Shown here: in pieces, positions 48,898 to 57,729 of the stretch
Numbering within the stretch: the stretch's first letter is position 1
Layout of the letters: each line of letters starts with the position of its first letter
NCBI GenBank assembly: GCA_025456145.1
Contig: JALOLD010000005.1
Coordinates: forward strand, 1 to 64,000
Origin: Thermoanaerobaculales bacterium
GTDB taxonomy: Bacteria; Acidobacteriota; Thermoanaerobaculia; Thermoanaerobaculales; Sulfomarinibacteraceae
Direction: 5' to 3'
Length of the DNA: 64,000 nucleotides
The notes under the pieces: model-generated
What the model saw: the letters and a program-made list of their open reading frames with translations, nothing else
What the model was told of the DNA's origin: nothing
Database searches by the model: none
Position numbers and translations under genes: made by a program

Positions 48898-51027
48898 TTA
48901 CTGGGGTAGGGCCAGTGACGCCTGGAGGCCGGCCGGCTCGCGTCGGGCGAGGGTCAGGCGGCCACCGTGACGCTCGACCGTCTGGCGGGCGATCGCGAGG
49001 CCGAGGCCGATCCCCCGGTGGCCCCCCCGCTTGCCCGCGGCGCCCTGCCAAAACGGCTCGGTGGCGCGCGACAGCTCGTCGGCGGCGAGGCCCGCACCGG
49101 TGTCCGAGACCTTGAGCTCGATCCAGGGCCGCCCGGCCCGCATCGCCCGCCGCACCTCGATCCGAACCTCGCCCCCGGCGGGGGTGTGCTCGATCGCGTT
49201 CTTGACCACCGCGCGCAGCGCCGTGGCCAGGGCCTCGGCATCGCACGAGATGGTCGTCAGATCGCTCGGGCTGAGGACCTTGATCTCGACCTCGAAGCGT
49301 CGGGCGAGATCGCGGAGCGGCGCCACCGTGGCGCGCAGCAGCTCGGCGAGCCCGGCCGGTCGCACCTCGGGCGCCCGGCCTTGGCCGACCACTGCCGCTG
49401 CCTGGGCGACGCTGTCGATGAGCTCGGCGAGGGTCGCGGCCTCGCCGCGGATGATGTCCAGGAAACGGGAGGTCGTGTCCGGCGGGGCGTCGCGGACCCG
49501 GTCGAGAGCGCCGACCGCCGTGACCAGCGAGGCGACCGGCGTCTTCAGCTGGCTCGCGATCCGCGAGATCAGCTCGCTCTTGACGCGGTCGAGGCCCTCG
49601 AGCTCGCGGTTGAGCCGCCGGACCTCGTCGAGGGTCGTCCTGAGCTCGTCGGTGCGCTGGACGACCGTGCTTTCGAGACCGGTCCGGCTCTCCTCGAGCT
49701 GGCGGAAGGCGAGGGCGTTGGCGTAGCCCATCGCGGCCGTCGCCGCGAGGATGACGGCGAGCTCGAGATCGTCGTCGTCGAGCGGCGATCGTCCCCGGAC
49801 TCGGTACACCGTGAGGAGCCCGAGCAACCGGTCGTTCGCCACCATCGGTGCGGCGACCGCGGACGAGAAGCCGCTGTCCTCGACCGCGAGCTGCGCCGCG
49901 CTCACGGTGGCGCCCTCGAGGTCGGCGGCGATCAGCACCGGCTCGCCGGCGGCGGCGATCTCTTGGGCGACCGCTCGTTCGCCGGCCCTGGTCGCGAGCA
50001 GCGGATCGCGCTCGACCCCGTGGACCACCGCCTCCCTGAGCTCGCCGGCGCCCGGAACGATCAGCACCGCGGTTCCCTGCACCCCGAGATGGGCGACCGC
50101 GGTCCTGACGAGCATCCGGAGGACGTCGGCCGGGTCGCGCTGGTGGGTGATGGCGCGCCCGAAGTCGGCGATCGCGCGGATGACCCGGACCTTGCGGTCG
50201 AGCTGCCTGCTGACCGTCTCGAGCCGCGCTCCGAGATCGGTCATGGCGAGGTTGGCTCGCACCGCCTCGCCGACCAGGACGTCGGCGGGCAACGGCCCGG
50301 TCTCGTCGGAAGGTCGGTCGGGGGTCGTGACCTCGATGTCGTCGATCGCGGCGCCGGGATCCGGCGCGCTCACGAACGGCTCGAGCGCCGCGCGGGTCTG
50401 CTGGCGCAACCGGTCGATCGCGTGCCCCGTGGTGTCGATGCCGAGCCGGTCGGCGAGCGACACGAGCGTGCTCTCGGTGATCGCGGCGAACGCGTCCATG
50501 ACCCCGTCGCCGGAGATCGCGATGGTCGGGAAGGCGGGCCGGGCCTCGGGGTTGAGCGCGGTCTCGAGGTCCGCGATGGAGAGCTGGTCGGCGAGGTCGC
50601 GCTTGTTGTACTGGAGGACCAGCGGCAGGGTCTGGGGGTCGATGCCGTTGGCCTCGAGGTTCTCCCTGAGGTTGGCCGCCGACTGGCGGTTCGCCTCGAG
50701 CTGGTCGGGCTGGCTATCGGCGACGAAGATCACGCCGTCGGCGCCGGCGAGGACCGCCCGGCGGGTGGCGTTGTACTGGACCTGTCCGGGGACGGTGTAG
50801 AGCTGGATGGTCAGCCGGTAGCCGCGGATTCGACCGAGGTTGAGCGACAGGAGGTCGAAGAAGAGGGTGCGGTCCGAGGCGGTGTTGAGCGAGTAGAGCC
50901 GGGTCCGACGCTGAGGGTCGGTGACCCGGTGGACGTGCTTGAGGCAGGTGGTCTTCCCCCCGAGGGCCGGGCCGTAGTAGACGATCTTGACCTTGATCTG
51001 CCGGTACTGGTTGTCGAACTGGACCAT
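48898..51027 (-). CDS. MglA-type GTPase fused to GAF and histidine-kinase domains
   Basis: 709 residues. A complete MglA-like small GTPase (1-195) with P-loop GPALGGKTT (19-27), the MglA-type switch TVPGQ and G4 motif NKRD; a linker; a GAF domain (about 290-440); a coiled coil; and a kinase core (about 475-709). The DHp segment reads IASQLKTPV where HisKA proteins have SHELRTPL, so the phospho-accepting His is Ser (S492). The HATPase part is intact (KNAIEH, DTGAGL, GIGLGLA). It may bind ATP and signal by shape or phosphorylate another protein. A GTPase-controlled sensor is unusual. Good GGAGG before the ATG. Confidence 0.9.
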   Translation of the reverse strand: MVQFDNQYRQIKVKIVYYGPALGGKTTCLKHVHRVTDPQRRTRLYSLNTASDRTLFFDLLSLNLGRIRGYRLTIQLYTVPGQVQYNATRRAVLAGADGVIFVADSQPDQLEANRQSAANLRENLEANGIDPQTLPLVLQYNKRDLADQLSIADLETALNPEARPAFPTIAISGDGVMDAFAAITESTLVSLADRLGIDTTGHAIDRLRQQTRAALEPFVSAPDPGAAIDDIEVTTPDRPSDETGPLPADVLVGEAVRANLAMTDLGARLETVSRQLDRKVRVIRAIADFGRAITHQRDPADVLRMLVRTAVAHLGVQGTAVLIVPGAGELREAVVHGVERDPLLATRAGERAVAQEIAAAGEPVLIAADLEGATVSAAQLAVEDSGFSSAVAAPMVANDRLLGLLTVYRVRGRSPLDDDDLELAVILAATAAMGYANALAFRQLEESRTGLESTVVQRTDELRTTLDEVRRLNRELEGLDRVKSELISRIASQLKTPVASLVTAVGALDRVRDAPPDTTSRFLDIIRGEAATLAELIDSVAQAAAVVGQGRAPEVRPAGLAELLRATVAPLRDLARRFEVEIKVLSPSDLTTISCDAEALATALRAVVKNAIEHTPAGGEVRIEVRRAMRAGRPWIELKVSDTGAGLAADELSRATEPFWQGAAGKRGGHRGIGLGLAIARQTVERHGGRLTLARREPAGLQASLALPQ

Positions 51028-51207
51028 GTGCCTCCCGGCCGGCCGTCGACGCTGATGCCACCCTCGCTCGAGATCGGGCGACCACCGCGCGCCGCTTGGT
51101 CCCGGCCCTCGGGCCGATGGACGGCAGCGACACGACGGGTATTGTAGCCTGCGCCGGGTACGGTTGACCCGGTCCGGGCCCGACCGGCGCTCCCGGTCCC
51201 GGGCGGC

Positions 51208-52128
51208 TCAACCGCGCGGCCGCGCGGTCGGCCGGTCCCCGAGGCCCGGGTCGGGGCGACGAGGTTCGGCGACCGGCACCGGTCGGCGGGCCGCCCGGCC
51301 CGCGCTCGTCTTGCCGGCGGCGAACCCGACGACCGACGGCTCGGCGAGCTGGAAGCTCGAGTCGCCGGTGATCTCGTCGACCACCGAGGCGTAGCCGAAG
51401 ACCAGAACGTCCGGCGGACCGTCCTCGATCCAGAAGACGAGGGCGCCGCCCTCGACCGGTGCCTCGAGCCGCCGTTGGATGTGTCCATAGGGTGGCAGCT
51501 GCAGCCTGACGCGGTCGACGATCTCTCCGTCGGCGTTCTGGACGTCGACCGCCACGGTGGTCGGCCCATCGGTCCACGAGGCGACGCCGATGTTGGTCCG
51601 GAACCGCTCGCCGTCGTTGAGGATCCCAGCGGCATACCCGAGGGTGCCCCAGTCGACCCCCTGCCAGGTGCCGGCGCCCGGTATGGTCTGGCCGAACTCG
51701 CCGGCGCCGCCCCGGGGGTCGAGGGTGTAGGTCCGCGAGGTCGCGAGAAAGTCGCACTCCTCGACCGGGTCGCAGGCCAGGCTCCAGTCGGCGAACACCA
51801 GGATCGCCCCGGTCCCCCCTCGCGCGAACCCGGATGGTCCGAGCACGTCCCACAGGTTGTAGGTCTCCCACGGGTAGAGGGTGAGGGAGAGGGTCTCGGC
51901 CTGGCGGTTGTCGGTGCCGCTCGGCAGGAACTGGATCACCACCGGCAGGTCGTGGGCCTGCGGGTTGTGGAGCGACAGATCGGTGTGCCAGACGGTGCCG
52001 TTGAGCCCGGCGACGTTGGCCGCCGCCGGCACCATCCACTGGAGCGACAGCTGGGCCTCGGCGGTGACGGCGCCAAAAAGGAGCGCTGCGGCGGCGGTGC
52101 TGAGAACGACCCGTCTCAAGCTCTTCAT
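51208..52128 (-). CDS. Secreted protein of unknown function
   Basis: 306 residues with a clear signal peptide (about 1-25, cleavage near AEAQLS) and a mature part rich in beta-strand-like segments, with repeated aromatic and Gly residues. It contains the pattern VPAAANVAGLNGTVWHTDLSLHNP-like (quoted in part: WMVPAAANVAGLNG, VWHTDLSLHNP), which I associate with exported proteins of Acidobacteriota. The C-terminal 35 residues are Pro/Arg-rich and may be disordered. Function unknown. Confidence 0.75.
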   Translation of the reverse strand: MKSLRRVVLSTAAAALLFGAVTAEAQLSLQWMVPAAANVAGLNGTVWHTDLSLHNPQAHDLPVVIQFLPSGTDNRQAETLSLTLYPWETYNLWDVLGPSGFARGGTGAILVFADWSLACDPVEECDFLATSRTYTLDPRGGAGEFGQTIPGAGTWQGVDWGTLGYAAGILNDGERFRTNIGVASWTDGPTTVAVDVQNADGEIVDRVRLQLPPYGHIQRRLEAPVEGGALVFWIEDGPPDVLVFGYASVVDEITGDSSFQLAEPSVVGFAAGKTSAGRAARRPVPVAEPRRPDPGLGDRPTARPRG

Positions 52129-52267
52129 CTCGACCTCCGGTTTCCCGATGGGGCAAGCTCCGTGCCAGGATCGGTCCTATCGGCGGGGGGGGAGGCCGCC
52201 GGGCGTCCGTCCCCGAAAGTGGACGCAGCGGCCGGGGCGCGGGTCCCCCGGCTATACTCGGGGGAGG

Positions 52268-52819
52268 ATGCGGGTCTCCGGGGCTCTCCTGCTGCTGCTG
52301 GTCATCGCGATGGCGGTGGTCGTGGTCCTGCAGAGCCGCGACCTCGGGGCGAAGCGGGAGGCAGTCGCGGTGATCGCCACCCAGCTCCGCGAGGAGGGGG
52401 TCGCCGGCACCCGGTTCGACCGCGACCGCGCGCTCGAGATCATCCTCGTGCTCGACGGTCTCGCCGCCGACCCCGAGGCGATTGGGAACCACACCGACGA
52501 CCTCGCGACGATCGCCGAGACCGCCGCCGGGTGGGCCGCGGGCGCTCCCTCGCCGAGCCCCGAGCTGCACGCCGCGGTGGCGATCCGCAAGGCCGCGGCC
52601 GAGCTGCGAAGCCACGCCGTTCAGCCGTCGCCGAGAACCCTCGACACGGCTCGCCGCGAGCTCGACCGGGCGCGCGACGCGTTGACCACCCAGGCGGCCG
52701 GCGACGGCACGCTCGCGCCGAGCGGCCTCGTCACCGAGGGCGTCCGCGATCGTCTCGGGAACCTCGAGGCGGCGCAGAAGGAGCGCGCCCTCGAGATCGA
52801 CGAGGATTCCGGACAGTAA
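52268..52819 (+). CDS. Small single-helix membrane protein with helical tail
   Basis: 183 residues. One N-terminal membrane helix (about 5-22) and a highly charged helical region of about 150 residues that may form a coiled coil. TATACT lies nine bases before the ATG, with GGGAGG directly adjacent, so the leader would be only about three bases. Not recognised. Convergent with the short gene at 52844. Confidence 0.65.
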   Translation: MRVSGALLLLLVIAMAVVVVLQSRDLGAKREAVAVIATQLREEGVAGTRFDRDRALEIILVLDGLAADPEAIGNHTDDLATIAETAAGWAAGAPSPSPELHAAVAIRKAAAELRSHAVQPSPRTLDTARRELDRARDALTTQAAGDGTLAPSGLVTEGVRDRLGNLEAAQKERALEIDEDSGQ

Positions 52820-52843
52820 TCGCGGCTCGGTGGGGCGGCGCGC

Positions 52844-53224
52844 TCAGTCGAGGTCGATCGCGAGAGCGAGCCCGTCGAGGATCTCCGGAGGAATGTTGGT
52901 GGTCCGGACCGCGCCAGCGCCGAGCCGCTGCAGGCCGAGGGCGACGATCGCCAGCCAGCGCTGGACCGCGGCGGTCCGCTCGATCTCGATCGCCGGCCAC
53001 AGCCGCACCACCGTGGCCCCGTCGCGGTCGGCGACCATGGCGACCGGGTGCAGCGGCCGCGCCAGCTCGACCACCACGCCCTCGACCAGCACCGCCCGGC
53101 CGTCGTCGCGGAGCCACCGGTCGCCGATCTTGAGCACCGCCCGTCCCCACCGCGAGACGCCGGGCTCGAGCTCGCGCGCGACGCGGCCGGCGTCGAAGGC
53201 GCCGCGGAGCACCAGGTGGGGCAT
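52844..53224 (-). CDS. Short hypothetical protein
   Basis: 126 residues with alternating hydrophobic and charged segments consistent with a small alpha/beta fold; no motif recognised and no Cys. Codon use resembles neighbouring genes. The start is the ATG at 53224. It lies between a convergent gene and comFC. Moderate confidence that it is real, none on function. Confidence 0.55.
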   Translation of the reverse strand: MPHLVLRGAFDAGRVARELEPGVSRWGRAVLKIGDRWLRDDGRAVLVEGVVVELARPLHPVAMVADRDGATVVRLWPAIEIERTAAVQRWLAIVALGLQRLGAGAVRTTNIPPEILDGLALAIDLD

Positions 53225-53348
53225 CAGCGACCCTCTCTCGGGCTCTCGCCGCGCAGGGCGGCGGGACGGTCGACGGCGAGGGCGGTGGGTCGAGCCGGCA
53301 TGGCCGGAGTATAGACCGTCGGGTTCGCCCGGCGGCGGTCCCCCGATC

Positions 53349-53377
53349 TTGTCCGCCGACCCGGACCGAGCTACGAT
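53349..53377 (+). promoter_or_regulatory. Promoter of comFC with near-leaderless start
   Basis: TTGTCC (53349-53354), 17-base spacer, TACGAT (53372-53377). Seven bases then separate it from the GTG at 53385, so transcription starts at or one base before the start codon. No Shine-Dalgarno. Confidence 0.6.
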
Positions 53378-53384
53378 GTGGACC

Positions 53385-54113
53385 GTGCGCGTCGGCGGTG
53401 TTCGAGCCCTGGCGAGCGCCCTGCAGCAGGCCATTCTGCCCGCCCTGTGCGTGTCATGCGACGCCGTTCTCGCCGGCGAGGACCGAGGCCTGTGCGGAGC
53501 GTGTCGCGGTCGCCTCCTCCCCCTGTCCGGGCCGTGTTGCCCGCGTTGCGGGCAACCGGGGGACAGCTCGGACGAGCCCTGTCTGGGCTGTGTCGGCACG
53601 GCGCCGCCGCAGCAGGCCACGGTGCTGTGGGGCGAGTACGACGGCGTCCTCAGGCGGGCGGTTCTGGCCCTCAAGCACCGGCGGCACGACGAGCTCGCGC
53701 GACCCCTCGGTCGGCGGCTCGCGGCGGCGATCGTGCTCGCACCCTGGGCGGTCGGCGTCACCTCGGTAGCCCCGGTGCCGTCGCACCGGATCCGCCGGCT
53801 GCGCCGTGGCGGATGTGCCGCCGCCCTGCTCGCGGCCGAGGTCGCCGCGGCCCTCGGGCGGCCCCGGATCGACGCCCTGCGCCGGCACGGTCTCGGCCGC
53901 CAGGCGGGACGGTCGAGGGCCAAGCGGCTCCGTCTTCCCCGGGGCAGCTTCTCGGCGCGTCGGCGGCTCGCCGGGCAGCGGGTGCTCCTCGTCGACGACG
54001 TGTCGACCACCGGCACGACCCTGCGGCGCGCCGCCGAGACCCTGCTCGCCGCCGGCGCCGACGCCGTCTACTGTGCCGCCCTCGCCCACGCGGCCGATCC
54101 CAGGAGGATCTGA
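53385..54113 (+). CDS. comFC: ComF-family phosphoribosyltransferase-like protein
   Basis: 242 residues from the GTG at 53385; an ATG at 53376 overlaps the -10. N-terminal zinc finger with paired CxxC motifs (CVSC, CGAC, CPRC, CLGC) and a phosphoribosyltransferase fold with PRPP loop VLLVDDVSTTGTT. In naturally competent bacteria ComFC handles incoming DNA; elsewhere its role is unclear. The last base overlaps the proline dehydrogenase start. Confidence 0.88.
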   Translation: MRVGGVRALASALQQAILPALCVSCDAVLAGEDRGLCGACRGRLLPLSGPCCPRCGQPGDSSDEPCLGCVGTAPPQQATVLWGEYDGVLRRAVLALKHRRHDELARPLGRRLAAAIVLAPWAVGVTSVAPVPSHRIRRLRRGGCAAALLAAEVAAALGRPRIDALRRHGLGRQAGRSRAKRLRLPRGSFSARRRLAGQRVLLVDDVSTTGTTLRRAAETLLAAGADAVYCAALAHAADPRRI

Positions 54114-55018
54114 TGACCCTGTTCGACTCGCTCGTCCGGCACGGCATGCCCTTCGTCCCCCGATCGATCGTCGGCAAGGTCGCCCGGCGCTATGTCGCCG
54201 GCGAGGAGGTCTCCGACGCGGTGCGGATCATCCGCGAGCTCAACTCGGAGGGCGCCATGGCGACGGTCGACGTGCTCGGCGAGGAGGTTCGCGACCCGGC
54301 GCGGGCGGCGGCGGCGGTCGACCAGTACCTGGCGCTGCTCGACACCATCGATCGCGAGGGCATCGACGCCAACGTGTCGGTCAAACCGACCATGCTCGGC
54401 CTCAAGATCGACGAGGCGATGTGCGAGCAACACATCGCGGCCATCGTCCACCGCGCCGCGGGGCTCGACAACTTCGTCCGCATCGACATGGAGGACCACA
54501 CCTGCACCGATGCGACCCTGCGGATCTACCGCGCGCTTCGGGCCGACTCGAGCAACGTCGGGGTCGTCCTCCAGTCCTACCTCCATCGCACCGTGGCCGA
54601 TGTCGGCGCCCTCCTGCCGTTGACCCCCAACATCAGGCTGTGCAAGGGGATCTACCGCGAGCCGCGGTCGCTCGCCTGGACCCAGTACGAGACGGTCCGC
54701 GCCAACTTCGTCTACCTCATGGAGAAGCTCCTCGAGGGCGGCGCCTATCTCGCGATCGCCACCCACGACCCCTACCTGGTCTGGGCCGGGATGACCGCGG
54801 TCGACCGGCTCGGGCTCGACCCGCAGGACTACGAGTTCCAGATGCTCCTCGGGGTCGACCCGGAGTTGCGGCGGGTCATCCTCGACCGCGGCCACCGGCT
54901 CCGGGTGTACGTTCCGTTCGGCCGCGACTGGTATCCCTACTCGATGCGTCGCCTGCGCGAGAACCCCACCGTCGCGCACCACGTCACCCGGGCGATGCTC
55001 GGGCTCGGTCCGCGTTGA
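54113..55018 (+). CDS. Proline dehydrogenase
   Basis: 301 residues, the usual length of the stand-alone enzyme. FAD-dependent oxidation of proline to pyrroline-5-carboxylate at the membrane. Barrel motifs include NVSVKPTMLG, IDMEDHTCTD, VVLQSYLHR, IRLCKGIYREP, and ATHDPYLV near the C-terminus. The start is the ATG at 54113 with CAGGAGG upstream, overlapping the comFC stop by one base. The partner P5C dehydrogenase is not in the window. Confidence 0.93.
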   Translation: MTLFDSLVRHGMPFVPRSIVGKVARRYVAGEEVSDAVRIIRELNSEGAMATVDVLGEEVRDPARAAAAVDQYLALLDTIDREGIDANVSVKPTMLGLKIDEAMCEQHIAAIVHRAAGLDNFVRIDMEDHTCTDATLRIYRALRADSSNVGVVLQSYLHRTVADVGALLPLTPNIRLCKGIYREPRSLAWTQYETVRANFVYLMEKLLEGGAYLAIATHDPYLVWAGMTAVDRLGLDPQDYEFQMLLGVDPELRRVILDRGHRLRVYVPFGRDWYPYSMRRLRENPTVAHHVTRAMLGLGPR

Positions 55019-55034
55019 CCGCCGACGACGGAGT

Positions 55035-55063
55035 TTGAGACGAGCCGGAATCCGGAGTATCCT
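55035..55063 (+). promoter_or_regulatory. Promoter of the secreted TPR gene
   Basis: TTGAGA (55035-55040), 17-base spacer, TATCCT (55058-55063). Start expected near 55070, 23 bases before the ATG at 55093, which has GGGGAGGGG. Confidence 0.65.
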
Positions 55064-55092
55064 GAGCCTGACCGACCGCCGGGGAGGGGATC

Positions 55093-56028
55093 ATGCGCCG
55101 ACAGCTCACCATCACCGCCGCCACAGCGATACTCGGGCTAGCCTCGGTCGTCTCGCTCGCCGGGCCCCAGGCCCGGGTCTCGGGGGTCGTGGTCGACTCG
55201 ACCGGCAACCCGATCGCCGGTGCGACGATCACGATCACCTCCGACGAGCTGCCGAGCTTCGTCAAGGAGCTCACGACCGGCGACGACGGCGGCTTCAAGG
55301 TGCTCCTCCTCGACGCCACTAAGGTGTATGTCTTCACCGTTCAGGCTAGCGGCTTCCTCGAGCACTCCAAGGAGATCAAGGTCGCCGTCGGCACCACCGA
55401 CAACCACTACACCTTCGAGCTCGAAACCCCCAAGGAGCGCGCCGCGACCAAGCAGCAGGAGCTCAAGGAGCAGCCCGGGTACAAGCAGCTCGACGAAGCG
55501 ACCGCGCTGCTCGCCGCCGGCCGCAGCGGGGAGGCGCGCGCCCGCCTCGAGGAGGCGGTGGCGGCACGACCCGACCTGGTCGAGGCCTACGAGCTCATGG
55601 CCGACATCGACTTCGACGGGGGCGACAACGCGCTCGCCCTCGCGACGGCGAGGCGGTGCCTCGCCCTCGACGCCGAGTCGTTGAAGTGCCTGGCGATCGC
55701 CTCCAACGCGGCCGGTCGGCTGGGCGATGCCGAAGCCCAAGCGGGCTATCTCGCGACCTACCAGGAGCTCAACCCGGACGATCCGGCGACCGCCTTCAAC
55801 AGCGCGGTCGTGTATCTCAACAAGATGGACGACGAGGGCGCGCGGCCGCTGCTCGAGCAGTGTCTCGTCATCGACCCGGCCTACGCCAAGTGTCTGTTCG
55901 AGTACGGCATGCTGCTGCTGCGCGCCGGCGATCTCGAGGGCGCCAAGGCCCAGCTCGAGCGCTACCTCGAGGTCGCGCCCACCGGCCCTGACGCGGCGAC
56001 CGCCGCCGAGACCATCAAGTACCTGTAG
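55093..56028 (+). CDS. Secreted protein with carboxypeptidase-regulatory-like domain and TPR repeats
   Basis: 311 residues. Signal peptide (about 1-24, near LAGPQA), then a carboxypeptidase-regulatory-like/beta-sandwich domain (about 28-110; VSGVVVDSTGNPIAGATITI, FTVQASGF), then about five TPR units (about 140-310). Likely a periplasmic or outer-membrane-associated scaffold. Convergent with hfq, 15 bases away. Confidence 0.83.
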   Translation: MRRQLTITAATAILGLASVVSLAGPQARVSGVVVDSTGNPIAGATITITSDELPSFVKELTTGDDGGFKVLLLDATKVYVFTVQASGFLEHSKEIKVAVGTTDNHYTFELETPKERAATKQQELKEQPGYKQLDEATALLAAGRSGEARARLEEAVAARPDLVEAYELMADIDFDGGDNALALATARRCLALDAESLKCLAIASNAAGRLGDAEAQAGYLATYQELNPDDPATAFNSAVVYLNKMDDEGARPLLEQCLVIDPAYAKCLFEYGMLLLRAGDLEGAKAQLERYLEVAPTGPDAATAAETIKYL

Positions 56029-56043
56029 GCTGGAACCGGTCGA

Positions 56044-56388
56044 TCAGGGCTGACGCTCCTGCGGCGGTCGGCGGCGCCGGCGCTGGTTGAGCTCCTCCTC
56101 CTTGAACATGAACTTCACCGAGTGCTTGAAGATGAGGAGGTTGGGCGCCCGGTCGCGGTTGAGCTTGATGCAGTTCTTGTCGTACCACTCGATCCAGCCG
56201 ATCAGCTCGGTGCCGTCGGACAGCACGACGACCATCGAGGTCCGGGTCTGCATCTGCTTGAGGTAGTAAAAGTTCTCGGCGTTGGTCTGCTCGGCGGGCG
56301 CCTGCTTGCGGCGGCCGGTCGTTCCTCGCGTCGGAAACCTCTCCATCATCTCGGTCATCGACGGGCGGATGAGCTTTCGGTCCGACAT
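56044..56388 (-). CDS. hfq: Hfq-like RNA chaperone
   Basis: 114 residues from the ATG at 56388. An N-terminal basic extension of about 40 residues precedes a compact Sm fold (about 45-105): YYLKQMQTRTSM, VVLSDGTELIGWIEWYD and the Sm2-type LLIFKHSVKFMF, which matches Hfq's YKHA region in position. The core is more divergent than typical Hfq and ends in a run of Arg. It may bind small RNAs, but the RNA-binding residues are not fully conserved. Confidence 0.78.
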   Translation of the reverse strand: MSDRKLIRPSMTEMMERFPTRGTTGRRKQAPAEQTNAENFYYLKQMQTRTSMVVVLSDGTELIGWIEWYDKNCIKLNRDRAPNLLIFKHSVKFMFKEEELNQRRRRRPPQERQP

Positions 56389-56506
56389 GGTCTCGCTCCT
56401 AACACCCCGTGCTGGGCGGTGGGATAGGCCCTGAGGCATCAAGCCGGGGGAACTGTGGGCCAAGGGTAGCAAACTCGCGGTCGGCTGTCTCGCTCTCGGT
56501 CGGTCT

Positions 56507-57214
56507 TCAGTCGCGGCGGCGGCCTTTCCTGCCGAGATCCGGATACTGGTCGACCTCATGGGCGAGACAGCACATCAGCCGGCCGCACATGCCCGAGATC
56601 TTGGTCGGGTTGAGGCTGAGGTTCTGCCGTTTCGCCATCCGGACCGTCACCGAGTGGAAGCGCTCCATAAAGGTCGCACAGCACAGGCAGCGGCCGCAGG
56701 GCCCCAGACCGCCGCAGATCCGGGCGCCGTCCCTGACGCCGAGCGGACGCATCTCGACCCGCCGGCGGTATCGCCGGCCGAGCTCGCGCAGCAGTACCCG
56801 GAAGTCGAGGCGCCGCTCGGCGGTGAAGAACACCACCGCCTTGCGCCCGGTCAGCGACAGCCGGGCCTTGATGGTGCGCATGTCGAGGCCGAGCTCGGCG
56901 GTCCGCTGGCGCAAAAAGGCCTCGACCTCGCGCTCGATGTGTTGGGTGTCCTCGCTCCGCTTCTCATCCTCGGCCGAGGCGAGGCGGAGGATCCGGCCGA
57001 CCGGCCCCGGCCGCGCACGGTAGATCGGGAGCGAGAACAGGCTTACCCGGCCGAGGAACTGACCGTCGGGGGTCTCGACGAGGTAACAGGTGTCGTGCCG
57101 CACCTCGAGGGCGCCGGCGCGGCACGGGAGCGCCGGCAGATCCGGGTCGACGACGACCGGGATCAGATCCTCGACCCGCGGCATGACCGGGATCGCTGCG
57201 GCGCCGGCGCTCAC
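56507..57214 (-). CDS. ricT: PSP1-domain protein RicT
   Basis: 235 residues from the GTG at 57214 in GTGA overlap with purE. The C-terminal PSP1 domain has GLGPCGRCLCC and SGMCGRLMCCL, the Cys-rich signature of RicT (YaaT), which with RicA and RicF forms an iron-sulfur complex affecting RNA processing. In Firmicutes it sits near DNA-polymerase clamp-loader genes; here it follows purD-purE. Confidence 0.9.
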   Translation of the reverse strand: MSAGAAAIPVMPRVEDLIPVVVDPDLPALPCRAGALEVRHDTCYLVETPDGQFLGRVSLFSLPIYRARPGPVGRILRLASAEDEKRSEDTQHIEREVEAFLRQRTAELGLDMRTIKARLSLTGRKAVVFFTAERRLDFRVLLRELGRRYRRRVEMRPLGVRDGARICGGLGPCGRCLCCATFMERFHSVTVRMAKRQNLSLNPTKISGMCGRLMCCLAHEVDQYPDLGRKGRRRD

Positions 57215-57729
57215 GAGCCGAGCCCCTTCCCGGCGAGACCACCCTGGATCTCGGCGTCGGCCGCGGCGACCGCCTCGCCGGCCCGCGTGCGGGCGGCGAC
57301 GACCGCCTCGGCGACGTCGGGTCGCTCGCCGGCCACCACCTGGGCTGCGAAGAAGGCGGCGTTCTTGGCGCCCGCCGACCCGACGGCGAAGGTCGCCACC
57401 GGGACGCCGCCCGGCATCTGGACGGTCGACAGCAGCGCGTCGACACCGTCGAGGACGCCCCCGGGAAGCGGGACGCCGAGCACCGGACGAGCGGTGTGTG
57501 CCGCCACCACGCCGGCGAGGTGGGCGGCCATCCCGGCGGCGCAGATGAAGACCCGGCAGCCGTCGGCCTCGGCACGGCGGACGAGCTCGACGGTCCGCTC
57601 CGGCGTCCGATGGGCCGACGAGACGTGGACCCGCCAGCGCAGACCGAGCTCGTCCATGAGCTTGACCGCACCCTCGAGGTGCTTCCAATCGCTCGCCGAA
57701 CCCATCAGGAGGACGACGTCGAGGCTCAT
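57211..57729 (-). CDS. purE: 5-(carboxyamino)imidazole ribonucleotide mutase PurE
   Basis: 172 residues, the usual PurE length. Converts N5-CAIR to CAIR in purine synthesis. Family motifs: LLMGSASDW, SAHRTPER, CAAGMAAHLAG, VLGVPLPGG and STVQMPGGVPVATFA. ATGA overlap with purD upstream and GTGA overlap with ricT. purK is not in the window. A longer in-frame extension upstream does not resemble PurE. Confidence 0.96.
   Translation of the reverse strand: MSLDVVLLMGSASDWKHLEGAVKLMDELGLRWRVHVSSAHRTPERTVELVRRAEADGCRVFICAAGMAAHLAGVVAAHTARPVLGVPLPGGVLDGVDALLSTVQMPGGVPVATFAVGSAGAKNAAFFAAQVVAGERPDVAEAVVAARTRAGEAVAAADAEIQGGLAGKGLGS

Noticed and set aside
53225-53300. Possible third copy of the GACCC...GGTGGGTC repeat
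   Set aside because: It is only about 70 bases, lies upstream of a gene start, lacks the G-run and hexamers, and matches only in short GC-rich pieces.
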